From the NCBI GenBank assembly GCA_913009735.1, contig CAJVYU010000016.1, positions 1-40,066 on the forward strand: 40,066 nucleotides of DNA, read 5' to 3'. Position 1 is the stretch's first letter, and each line of letters begins with the position of its first letter. Position numbers and translations under genes: made by a program. The stretch is from an uncultured Fidelibacterota bacterium. Its GTDB lineage: Bacteria > Fidelibacterota > Marinisomatia > Marinisomatales > TCS55. Shown in pieces: positions 1-8,427 of this stretch. Below the pieces are notes generated by a model, which saw nothing but the letters and a program-made list of their open reading frames with translations, was not told the origin of the DNA and ran no database searches.

Positions 1-200
1 AGTTGACATAATGTGTCTTGCCTGCCATCGCTGCGTCCATTGCTGCTTTTGTTATATGTTCCGGCGTCTCATAGTCAGGCTCTCCTATTTCAAAATGAAG
101 AATATTGCGTCCCTGTCTCTCGAGGTTATTTGCCTTGGCCAGTACTTTGAATGCAGCCTGACCTAGCAACCGTTTTGCTCCCTGGCTCAGTTCTTTCATA
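1..200 (-). CDS. PLP-dependent class I/II aminotransferase, N-terminal part (cut by window edge)
   Basis: The minus strand reads from an ATG at 198-200 without a stop to the window edge. The 66 residues begin MKELSQGAKRLLGQAAFKVL and contain the segment HFEIGEPDYETPEHI followed by GKTHYVN. The GEPD(Y/F)xTPxHI motif and the downstream GKTHY are the substrate-binding N-terminal signature of aspartate-type fold I aminotransferases, which transfer an amino group between an amino acid and a 2-oxo acid using pyridoxal phosphate. No good Shine-Dalgarno lies before the ATG. The PLP lysine and the rest of the enzyme are outside the window, so substrate cannot be given. Confidence 0.85.
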
Positions 201-293
201 AAACTGGTAGTACATAGGTGGCCAGGATTAAATAATTTTCATGCCCTTTTAAAGGTTTCTGAAAAAGGTTTTAATATATATCGGTACATAGTA

Positions 294-983
294 TCATTTG
301 ATAATATGAAAACCAAACTTTGAATCAACAGGCCCCATAATATTTCCAGGTTTTGAATTCCAAATAACACTATCCAGCGATAAGGGTAATGTACCAAACG
401 AAATGGGTCCAATTTCTCCATTTCTTATCTTCATCGATGGTTCTTCAGTATAAATAGACACAGCTTCATCAAACGTAATTTCATTTGAATTCAGTCTGCT
501 CAAAATTTCCTTTGCTCTTATTTCTGCATCTGATTTGGTTCTGTCCTGATTTTGGCCATAAGAGAGATTATGAGTTACAACAATATCTTGAATTGTATAT
601 TGTTTTTTTACTGCTTCAATAGTGTAATTCAACAAACTGTCACTGATTGAAAAATCATCAGACAGGAAATTGAACACACTTAAGAGTTTCTCATCATTCC
701 GGATCTTTTCTAATTCATACCGAAGGTTTGAATCTTTATATATTAGATGATCAATTGCTTGTTTGAACAATATTGTTTTTACGGTCCATATTTGAATTTT
801 TTCAATCTGATCAGCATAATCTAGTCTTAAAAACGCCGGTTGATTTATTTCATCAAAAAATTCTGTTGTTGTAATAGACCTATCTTTATAAGTCGCTAAT
901 ATTTTATCATTACCAAAAAAGAATATGATAGCAACTATTGCTACCATAATTCCCACGAAAATCAATATTTTATTTTTATTCAT
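294..983 (-). CDS. Membrane-anchored parvulin-type (PpiC-like) peptidyl-prolyl isomerase
   Basis: 229 residues. Residues 5-24 are a hydrophobic signal-anchor (ILIFVGIMVAIVAIIFFFG). The middle is a helical SurA/PrsA-like region, and residues about 130-229 form a parvulin domain: IRAKEILSRLNSNEITFDEA, then an acidic-basic stretch, GEIGPISFGTLP and a terminal GPVDSKFGFHIIK, the family's closing motif. Proteins of this type assist folding of exported and outer-membrane proteins in the periplasm. That would suit the neighbouring secreted-protein operon, but the terminator immediately upstream suggests separate transcription. The C-terminus ends right at the domain edge, slightly shorter than usual. 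The ATG has no clear ribosome-binding site. Confidence 0.85.
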   Translation of the reverse strand: MNKNKILIFVGIMVAIVAIIFFFGNDKILATYKDRSITTTEFFDEINQPAFLRLDYADQIEKIQIWTVKTILFKQAIDHLIYKDSNLRYELEKIRNDEKLLSVFNFLSDDFSISDSLLNYTIEAVKKQYTIQDIVVTHNLSYGQNQDRTKSDAEIRAKEILSRLNSNEITFDEAVSIYTEEPSMKIRNGEIGPISFGTLPLSLDSVIWNSKPGNIMGPVDSKFGFHIIK

Positions 984-992
984 TTTGATAAT

Positions 993-1028
993 AAAAAGGA
1001 CGGCTTCAGGTAGAAAGCCGTCCTTTTT
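993..1028. terminator. Bidirectional rho-independent terminator
   Basis: A perfect 14-bp inverted repeat (993-1006 with 1015-1028) has an 8-base loop. The arm core is GGACGGCTT. One end carries A-rich and the other T-rich sequence, so the hairpin ends in a U run on either strand. It sits 21 bases after the stop of the 812-aa sorting-domain protein, and so closes the long minus-strand envelope operon. Confidence 0.9.
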
Positions 1029-1048
1029 TTATTTTAGAAATAAGGTTC

Positions 1049-3487
1049 CTATTTCAGAAGCATCATTTTACCGGTCTTAATCTGACCAGCAACGTTTACT
1101 TGATAGAAGTATACTCCTGATGCAACTTGCTTACCATGCATATCCAACCCATTCCATTTAATGGAATGAACACCTGATCTCATGTTTCCACTCTGTAATT
1201 TTGCGACTTCTTGTCCCAAAATTGAATAAACAGTCATAGTAACATCACTGGCTTTTTCCAGCGTAAATAAGATGTTTGTTGTTGGATTAAAAGGATTCGG
1301 ATAATTGCCTTTTAATGTAAAACTCTCTGGTGCGTGCATTTTATCATCATTGATGCTTACATTATCAGCCGCCCAATCCATAATGGCCCTGACGGGGCCA
1401 CCGGGTGAATCAGCATAATAGTCTTCAGCACCTACCCAATGTTCGTATGTAACGCCACCGGTGTCATTATAAACCCGGGCATACATACCAATCTGATTTA
1501 AGGCAACCACTCCGCCTTTACTACCAAACCCTGAGTATGAATACACAACCACAGCAAGTGTGTCAGCATCAGCAGCTGGATTACCTAAGCTATCTATTAT
1601 ACCGGTAAGACCGTAATACATAACATTAGCACCTTCTGCGGGTGTCATAGCGTCTAACCAATTGTCAACTCCTGGATCATAAACAGGATCGTAATCCAGT
1701 ATCGAACCGGCATAGGTATAGCTTGTGTCCCAAGGCGTTACTGATGAATCGATAATCATTGTTACAACGTTGGAATCGAGGTAATCTGCCATGACAGCAC
1801 CAAGTGGATCATCAGCATTCGGAAACAAACGTGAAACGCCATCTGCATCACCATTGATGTCTGTGTGAACGATGCCTACACCTAAATCATACGCAAAATC
1901 AGATGAGTTCAATTCAAGCGCTGCGGGCCAACCATAACGGTTACTTAGCCATTCATCTCCTTCAGCAACATATATTTTACCTCCGGAAGCATACCAGTCA
2001 TCCAAGGCAGGATCGCTATCAAAACCATATGTATCATTTCCAGAAGTACGCTCAAAGATAACATCATAATTTGCAGTTAGACTTGCGGTAATGTTGCCAT
2101 AATCACCTGACCAGTAATCGAATGGGTTCAGTCCCCATCCATAATAGAGGTATGGAGCGTACAGTGGATTACCATATAACGGATCTGCATTGTCAAACAG
2201 TAACGGGGCTCCCGCAGTAGGTGCAAAAATATAGTACGAGTATGGGCTTGAAACAGTAGAATTGGCGCCCACATCCGTCGCGGTTATTTTCCAGTATACA
2301 AATGTACCTGGGTCCTGTCCGGGGATTTCTCCTTCCCATGTTCCATCTACGTCAGTGCCGGATGTCATTGTCATTTGTACTGTATTGACTGTTGCCGTTA
2401 GCGAATCCAACTGGTAAGTCAGTGTTACAGCAGCAACACCGGCTTCACCGCCAATGGGGTTATCATCCGTAATATCAGCGCTGACTGCACGTGCCGCGGT
2501 TGATACAGTTGTTATTAATGGATCAACACTTGTAAATACTGGTCCGCGATCGCTGGTAAGTTCTACCGCCAGTTGGAAGTTGAACATCCAATCACGAATA
2601 TGCCACCCGCCGTTTCCTGAAGTACCACTGCACTCACCATAGAATTTCAGTGATACCCAAGGATCAACTACACCGACTCCTGTTTCATAAAAGAAACCGG
2701 TAGCATCATCTTCACCGCCACCAGCTCCCTGAGAAGCAACCATTACACCAATCCATTCACCTTGCAGGACATCAATTTCCGAACCAAAGTCGGACAGGAG
2801 AGTCCAGTGTGCCGTCGGGCCATCCTTTGCTCCATCATTGTAATAATCCGGGTTGTTTGTTGGGTTCATGGTCGCTGCTGAGAAACCAACAGGCCAAAGA
2901 AGACCCATTGTGGGTGTTCCTGGTGGAGCTGCACTGGCATCAACTGTACCTAAGGGATCCTGCGATCCACTAACAACAACATCACCATCATCACAAATAC
3001 CTGCTGTTCCACCTGGCGTGTAAGTTGTTCCCATAATGGACAACCACCCGGAGGCATCCATATCATAACCGCCAATCCAACCGTTACCATTAACAGCGGC
3101 TGCTGGATAGGTCGTTCCATCTGTTCTAAAAGGATAAGACAGCTTGTGCAGTGAGATCGTCAATAGCTGGTCTCCGGTTCCCCATGCATACACTGGAACA
3201 TTTACAGCCTTAATTGTAGCATTGGCTGGCATTTTGAATGCAGTAATCATTGCATCACCCGGGGATTGTACGAATTGCCCGTTCCAGCTACCGTCTGCAG
3301 GAAGATACTGAAGCGTATCGTCTGTACTTCTGTTGCTATTTTGGGTAGAAGGAGAGATAATTAATACATTATCGCCTCCTTTCTTTATTTCATAATTGCT
3401 GTTTCCAGTATTCTTGACAATTTCATTTGCCGATAACATGGTAACAGAAATCATAGAGATAAGAATTATTATCAAATATCTCTTCAT
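1049..3487 (-). CDS. Secreted protein with T9SS type A C-terminal sorting domain
   Basis: 812 residues. There is an N-terminal signal peptide (MKRYLIIILISMISVTMLSA, cleavage near SAN). The central body of about 700 residues is rich in Asp, Gly, Tyr and Trp with no enzyme motif I recognise. A segment near residues 315-420 resembles a beta-sandwich (TAARAVSADITDDNPIGG through YWKITATD). The last 85 residues are a classic type IX sorting domain: NYPNPFNPTTNILFTL, then VYSILGQEVAKL, SGVHSIKWNG and ASGVYFYQV. This predicts export by Sec, crossing of the outer membrane by T9SS and surface attachment or release. AGGAG stands 7 bases before the ATG. It is the last gene of the operon and lies just after a PorV-like gene, whose relatives shuttle such cargo. 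Confidence 0.9.
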   Translation of the reverse strand: MKRYLIIILISMISVTMLSANEIVKNTGNSNYEIKKGGDNVLIISPSTQNSNRSTDDTLQYLPADGSWNGQFVQSPGDAMITAFKMPANATIKAVNVPVYAWGTGDQLLTISLHKLSYPFRTDGTTYPAAAVNGNGWIGGYDMDASGWLSIMGTTYTPGGTAGICDDGDVVVSGSQDPLGTVDASAAPPGTPTMGLLWPVGFSAATMNPTNNPDYYNDGAKDGPTAHWTLLSDFGSEIDVLQGEWIGVMVASQGAGGGEDDATGFFYETGVGVVDPWVSLKFYGECSGTSGNGGWHIRDWMFNFQLAVELTSDRGPVFTSVDPLITTVSTAARAVSADITDDNPIGGEAGVAAVTLTYQLDSLTATVNTVQMTMTSGTDVDGTWEGEIPGQDPGTFVYWKITATDVGANSTVSSPYSYYIFAPTAGAPLLFDNADPLYGNPLYAPYLYYGWGLNPFDYWSGDYGNITASLTANYDVIFERTSGNDTYGFDSDPALDDWYASGGKIYVAEGDEWLSNRYGWPAALELNSSDFAYDLGVGIVHTDINGDADGVSRLFPNADDPLGAVMADYLDSNVVTMIIDSSVTPWDTSYTYAGSILDYDPVYDPGVDNWLDAMTPAEGANVMYYGLTGIIDSLGNPAADADTLAVVVYSYSGFGSKGGVVALNQIGMYARVYNDTGGVTYEHWVGAEDYYADSPGGPVRAIMDWAADNVSINDDKMHAPESFTLKGNYPNPFNPTTNILFTLEKASDVTMTVYSILGQEVAKLQSGNMRSGVHSIKWNGLDMHGKQVASGVYFYQVNVAGQIKTGKMMLLK

Positions 3488-3520
3488 TGAGTTTCTCCTT
3501 TACTTTTCTTTCTTGCAAGA

Positions 3521-3564
3521 AAGACGACAATGGACAAAAAAGAATGTCCACTGCTTTTCGTCTT
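3521..3564. other. Hairpin in the gap between the porV-like gene and the sorting-domain gene
   Basis: AGACGACAATGGACA at 3522-3536 pairs, with small internal bulges, with the TGTCCA...TCGTCT segment at 3545-3563. A T run follows on the plus strand only. There is no plus-strand gene to terminate, so on the mRNA (minus strand) this is better read as an intercistronic stem that could protect or partly separate the last gene. The role is inferred. Confidence 0.45.
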
Positions 3565-3580
3565 CATTTTTTTCGATATG

Positions 3581-4687
3581 TTAAAAAGCTACTTTAATCG
3601 TCAGCCAGCTAACACCATCGAAGTATTCTGCTGTCCTGTAAGCATAATCAATGGACAGCCCTAAACCTGTTAGTTTAGATAAATTTATTCCGAAACCAAA
3701 TGAGGGTCCCCATATAAATTCTTCAGTACTATACTCAAATTGTTTATCAGCGTTATCATCGGCCGTATCCTGCACTCCGTCTTTACCATACGGTTCCGGA
3801 TCATATCCAATAGCAAGACCACTACGCAAATATAACATATCCAATACATTTGCCTGAACACCAAATCTGTATTCATCAAAATAAAAATTATTATTCAAAA
3901 ACGATCCGGATAAGAGAATTTTTGCCGGGCCAATATTTACAGGACCGTATGAAACGCCTAATTCTAAAGTGGTTGGCATTTCAAAATCCTGTAGCGTAAT
4001 GCGCCTGGGTTCAGTCGGTGTGCCGGGTTCCGTACCAAAGGGGTCAACAAATTCTTCCAAGTCCGAACCGGTAAAAATCATATTTAACCCTAGATTCTTT
4101 AAGGATGCTCCCAAGCGGATACCGTTTTCACTTGAAGCATATTGAACACCGGCATCAATAACTGCGCCTGTTGCGCCTACTCTCATAATTGTTTCAGAAA
4201 CAATTTTGAAATCAAAGCCAAACGAAATGCGATCTGTCATACTGCGAGCAAAAAGAAATGCAATATTAATAAAGCTCGGTGAATACATTTCTCCCGTACC
4301 ACTAGTGGCTTCCATTGTCGTAACCGGGATATCGCCAAAATCCAATGATTTAAACGTGATTCCAAATACATTCTTACCGCCGAATGAAGATGCAACTCCA
4401 AAGTAAGAAACCCCAATACCGTCCAGCCAGGTTGCATGAGAAAACATTGCTTCACCCGTGCCTTTGATTCTGGCGAGACCGGCAATATTCCATTCCACTG
4501 CTTCTATGCCGAATATGCCGGCAACATTTGCACCGGCCATGGCCGTGCCGCCTGAACCTACAGGAATCAGGAGTTCTTGAGCGCCGGCGGTACCGCTTCT
4601 GTTTTTACTTCCGGCTTCTATTTGCACTCCTAGCAAAATAAAAACTGTTAAGAATAATCCCAATCGAGCTTGATATTTTTTCATCAT
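3581..4687 (-). CDS. PorV/PorQ-family outer-membrane protein
   Basis: 368 residues from the ATG at 4685-4687. A signal peptide (MMKKYQARLGLFLTVFILLG to QIEA) is followed by the family hallmark near residues 35-75: AGAQELLIPVGSGGTAMAGA, then EAVEWNIAGLA (the NPAGLA-like motif) and a run of amphipathic strands to a C-terminal aromatic (TIKVAF). PorV is a 14-strand barrel that collects type IX substrates at the translocon for sortase processing; PorQ is related. Here it sits between two exported-protein genes, suggesting a dedicated shuttle or surface-assembly factor. The start is set by GGGAG at 4693-4697; the first ATG (4687) is 5 bases and the second (4684) 8 bases away. A TTG at 4697-4699 overlaps that site and is unlikely. 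Confidence 0.85.
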   Translation of the reverse strand: MMKKYQARLGLFLTVFILLGVQIEAGSKNRSGTAGAQELLIPVGSGGTAMAGANVAGIFGIEAVEWNIAGLARIKGTGEAMFSHATWLDGIGVSYFGVASSFGGKNVFGITFKSLDFGDIPVTTMEATSGTGEMYSPSFINIAFLFARSMTDRISFGFDFKIVSETIMRVGATGAVIDAGVQYASSENGIRLGASLKNLGLNMIFTGSDLEEFVDPFGTEPGTPTEPRRITLQDFEMPTTLELGVSYGPVNIGPAKILLSGSFLNNNFYFDEYRFGVQANVLDMLYLRSGLAIGYDPEPYGKDGVQDTADDNADKQFEYSTEEFIWGPSFGFGINLSKLTGLGLSIDYAYRTAEYFDGVSWLTIKVAF

Positions 4688-4705
4688 CAATTCTCCCAAA
4701 TCTTA

Positions 4706-7700
4706 TTAATAAATGTCCAGGCGTTCTTCCGGTTGGAAGATTGCCAATTTCAGTACTTTTTCACCAATAGATTTACCGTTAGTATCTTTCAACTCCAGAT
4801 GAGCCAAGTACATACCACTTGCCACCGGAACCCCGGCTCTATTTCGTAAATCCCAAACAGCTCTTCTGTCACTGTCATTTTCAGAAATAATTGTTTTTTC
4901 TATTTTGGAAACAAGAGCGCCGGCTAATGTGAATATCCTGATTGTGGTTATCCCTACACCAAGTTGTGTAAAATATACCTTGCGATCCAATGGATTGTTT
5001 TCTTCCCAGTTTGAACCAAAGTATGGATTTGGATACACATTAATAGCATCCATTTGTGACGCTAAAAGATCAGCATCTGAACTATTCAATCCGGAGGCGA
5101 CAAAATTATACACATCCGTGCCGGGAATTATCGGGTTTAGAAATTTTACTTGAAATATATTCCCATTTTCCCAAATTGTATTATCCTTATTTAGACTCAT
5201 CATCCACCCAATTTTATTAGCATCTGTAGCGTAATTATATGTTTTATCAGGATCATAATCCTCATAAACAGGCATAAACGATACATTCCAATTTAATTGA
5301 TAGGAATCTGATTCTGGTTCTACTACACTATATAATTGATTACCCGTTCCACCAACTTTATATACAAAAGTGTTAATTTGTTTACCGCTTGCAAGGGACC
5401 AAAGCTCAAAAGGTACTGTCATTGTGTCCACAACATCTGGTACCAATGTAGTCGATTGATAGTAAGAGGCTATTGATCCTTCTGCTGTAAACCTTAATTC
5501 CAGATCTTCCTGTAATATCGTCTTATCAGGCGTTCCCGATGGAGTATTAAGAGGATAACCATAATCAATAAGGCCCTGAATAAAACCAGACCAAGCGCCA
5601 TTAGGGGAATCAGAACTGATTCCTCCAAATACTACTGTTGTTAATATATCTTCATCAGACTCTGGGAGCAATTCACTTTCATAATATTCGGCATTCCACA
5701 CACCATTAACAACTGTTATTTGAAAACCGTCGATAATGGTGGTTGTAGCACCGCTGATTACATCTGTATTGTTCATATAAATTACATCGTTAGTATTATT
5801 ATCTCTCAATCGCCAATATTGAGTTAAAGGCTCGCCTTCATAGGAAAGGTTCGTCACAGTAAATGAACCATCAATTGTAGAACCTTCTATACTCGCATCG
5901 GCAAGCACATAGTTATAATCAACCGGGTTTGTAAGTGTACCAGTAAAACTAGCGGTAAAATCATTGTTTCCAGGGTTAAAATTGGTGACTATCAAATCTG
6001 CTGTTCCTCCCTGATCAGCCGAACTAAACGTGTTCCCGTAAGAATCTGTATATTCTACGATAAAAGAGCCGGAACTGGATACAGTATCAATCAAAGTATC
6101 GTTTTCTATAACCTGTATAAAAGTGTCTCCTGTTACAAAAATATAAGATGTATCGACGGTAAAAGTAGAATCATGATACCATTCAAAATTCAGTTCAATA
6201 CTCATCATATTTGTTGACTCGCCTCCCGTTTCAATTTCAACGAGATATTGATTATCCCCCTGATATGTATCAAGAACAGATACAGTATCACCATTTTCAG
6301 CAGAAATTTCTTCAATCTCATGGCTCCCTGCTTCGAAAAAAGTTATTTCATAAGCATCGCCCGACAATACATAAGGATCAATTACAAGCGGTTGGACTAC
6401 TGCATCAGAAGAACCCGACACATGTTCCACAGATAAAAGTTCACCATGAGAGTATTCCAATTCATGCCCAAGGCCAGGCTTTCCAGGCACGGCGGTTATT
6501 GTTTTAAACGCACTTTCCACCGTAACCGGAGCAGTGGCCGGATCATAAGCATATGCTGTCACGCTAAAATAGTATTTGCGGTTATTAATCAGTTGTGCAT
6601 TGCGTACAGCATCATTGGTAATTTCAATAAAATGCTTAACACCGGAATCTTCACCAAATTGTACCGGTTTTCTAAGTAGTAACCCCGTTTCCAAATCCAA
6701 TGTTTCGTCAGTGATTATTCTTACATCGTCAATAAGATCATATGTTTTTAACAAACGCCATGGACCCACCGCAGATTCGCCTTGGTAAATGTTGTACCCC
6801 TGGAATTCATAGCCTAAGCAACTATAACCAACAACATCCTCTGCATTATCTTCCCAGGATAAAATAATTTTCTCATCCAATTGTGCAACGGTTACTTTTG
6901 GCGCAGGCGGGCCGCATAGGTCAAAATTACTGTCAAAGGCATTTTGGGCGAATTTATCGAAATATTTGAATACTCTAATTGAAGTTAACGCGTCCGGACC
7001 GCCGGCGACCATTAAAGAACCCACGACTTCTTGTTTATCTCCGGGAGCCATAGTAAAGGGACCTGACGTCATTAAAAATCGACGGTCACCTGAAGCATGG
7101 CGATCGCTGTCTAACCACCCCGTTCCGGTCACCGGATCACCATTGGCAATAAAAACGCCGGGTTCTCCGGTGTTAGGGTCTGTATAAGGTTGCCCATCTA
7201 TCCCTTTCAAGCCATTCATGTATCGATAGGCTTCTTCAGCTGTTTCAGGATCTCCGTATTCATCGTCACCGCGTATATATTTGACAAAACTGGTCAATGG
7301 AAGCATTCTTTTATCGTAGACCTTCTCTTGAAAATATCCTGAAATAGGGTTGCCTAAACTATCAATTCCCGTTAAGTCAACGTTCCAAGTTAACAATTCA
7401 GCTGAATCACCCGGGGCATCCACAAGCGGGCCTTGAAAAAAGTCTGATCCAGAAACAGGTACGGCAACGCCATAGGTTGCGTCACGACCATCATTAAACG
7501 TATACCCAATGCTCAACGTAGTATCGCAGCCAACAAAATCATCATTTGCATCGCCCACATCATCGTCGTGCCAAATAGAGACAAACATTGAATCAATGGT
7601 ATCATCCCCTTTGTTTACAATGACCCATCGGACAAACATCGTATTGCCCAGCGCGTCATTCGGCGCACGATCGAAACCAAAAATAGATGTTTGTATTTCA

Positions 7701-8377
7701 ACATTAAGGGGAAGTGTTGCCCACAAGTTCGCATGAGACCAGGCATCATTCATAATATACCAATGAAATTGGTCCCCCAAAATATCAGGAAAGTCAACAG
7801 AATAATCATAAACCCCATCGCCATCAACATCAATAAAAGGGGCGCCATCATCTACCGGCCATTCCCGATAATCCTTTGTTGGTATTGTAATTGTTTCCGC
7901 TGCGCCATCATTATTCAGGTCAAATTCTGCCGTACTATTACCTGCCCTCATTCCATCCACTTCTGCTTTAAACATCCTGTAAATACGGTACTTAGAATCG
8001 TTAGGGTTCCCCCCATGGGCTCCGGGTTGAAATTCCCTTGTATATTCAGCAGCCGCAGTACGGATACCACCTTGTACCATACCCGCCATCCAAATACCTG
8101 ATGCGAAAATGGCTGTTTTTCCACTGCCTTTTGGCCATTCCAATCCGGAATCTCCGGTGGCATTATGATCAACCACGGCGCCGTTATTACGATGATAAGT
8201 AGAAATTTGATTTCCATCCCAAAGGTCAAATTCCAGCACTGCAGTTTTAGCCATTCTTTCCGACCAGCTTGTGCTATCCTCTTTCACTCGCTTTTCTGCA
8301 TAAACAGCCGGTAGTGTTGCATAAACAATAAATGTTATCAACAATGCTAAATTTAGTTTTTTATTTCCAAAAGCCAT
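4706..8377 (-). CDS. Large secreted protein with T9SS-like C-terminal beta domain
   Basis: 1223 residues with a signal peptide (KLNLALLITFIVYATLPAVYA). The N-terminal 450 residues contain Ca-binding-like acidic loops (DLNNDGAAE; DVDGDGVYDYSVDFPD) and many aromatic beta strands. A fibronectin-III-like segment lies near residues 500-600 (KVTVAQLDEKIILSWEDN ... YNIYQGES). The end carries NVYPNPYFGSNWEENNPLDR, IRIFTLAGALVSKIEKT, WDLRNRAGVPVASGMYLAHL. This is a diverged sorting-type domain, followed by an unusual extra tail LAIFQPEERLDIY. AAGGAG stands upstream of the ATG. It follows the TonB receptor by 50 bases and precedes the porV-like gene by 18, so one transcript is likely. The family seems restricted to FCB-type bacteria; no specific activity can be given. 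Confidence 0.8.
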   Translation of the reverse strand: MAFGNKKLNLALLITFIVYATLPAVYAEKRVKEDSTSWSERMAKTAVLEFDLWDGNQISTYHRNNGAVVDHNATGDSGLEWPKGSGKTAIFASGIWMAGMVQGGIRTAAAEYTREFQPGAHGGNPNDSKYRIYRMFKAEVDGMRAGNSTAEFDLNNDGAAETITIPTKDYREWPVDDGAPFIDVDGDGVYDYSVDFPDILGDQFHWYIMNDAWSHANLWATLPLNVEIQTSIFGFDRAPNDALGNTMFVRWVIVNKGDDTIDSMFVSIWHDDDVGDANDDFVGCDTTLSIGYTFNDGRDATYGVAVPVSGSDFFQGPLVDAPGDSAELLTWNVDLTGIDSLGNPISGYFQEKVYDKRMLPLTSFVKYIRGDDEYGDPETAEEAYRYMNGLKGIDGQPYTDPNTGEPGVFIANGDPVTGTGWLDSDRHASGDRRFLMTSGPFTMAPGDKQEVVGSLMVAGGPDALTSIRVFKYFDKFAQNAFDSNFDLCGPPAPKVTVAQLDEKIILSWEDNAEDVVGYSCLGYEFQGYNIYQGESAVGPWRLLKTYDLIDDVRIITDETLDLETGLLLRKPVQFGEDSGVKHFIEITNDAVRNAQLINNRKYYFSVTAYAYDPATAPVTVESAFKTITAVPGKPGLGHELEYSHGELLSVEHVSGSSDAVVQPLVIDPYVLSGDAYEITFFEAGSHEIEEISAENGDTVSVLDTYQGDNQYLVEIETGGESTNMMSIELNFEWYHDSTFTVDTSYIFVTGDTFIQVIENDTLIDTVSSSGSFIVEYTDSYGNTFSSADQGGTADLIVTNFNPGNNDFTASFTGTLTNPVDYNYVLADASIEGSTIDGSFTVTNLSYEGEPLTQYWRLRDNNTNDVIYMNNTDVISGATTTIIDGFQITVVNGVWNAEYYESELLPESDEDILTTVVFGGISSDSPNGAWSGFIQGLIDYGYPLNTPSGTPDKTILQEDLELRFTAEGSIASYYQSTTLVPDVVDTMTVPFELWSLASGKQINTFVYKVGGTGNQLYSVVEPESDSYQLNWNVSFMPVYEDYDPDKTYNYATDANKIGWMMSLNKDNTIWENGNIFQVKFLNPIIPGTDVYNFVASGLNSSDADLLASQMDAINVYPNPYFGSNWEENNPLDRKVYFTQLGVGITTIRIFTLAGALVSKIEKTIISENDSDRRAVWDLRNRAGVPVASGMYLAHLELKDTNGKSIGEKVLKLAIFQPEERLDIY

Positions 8378-8427
8378 GAATTATTCTCCTTCAACCAAAC
8401 GTTGTTTCAATTTTTTATTCCTCTTGC

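Noticed and set aside
7691-8101. 136-codon plus-strand frame
   Set aside because: Antisense shadow of the 1223-aa secreted protein, which has a signal peptide, ribosome-binding site and sorting-type end.
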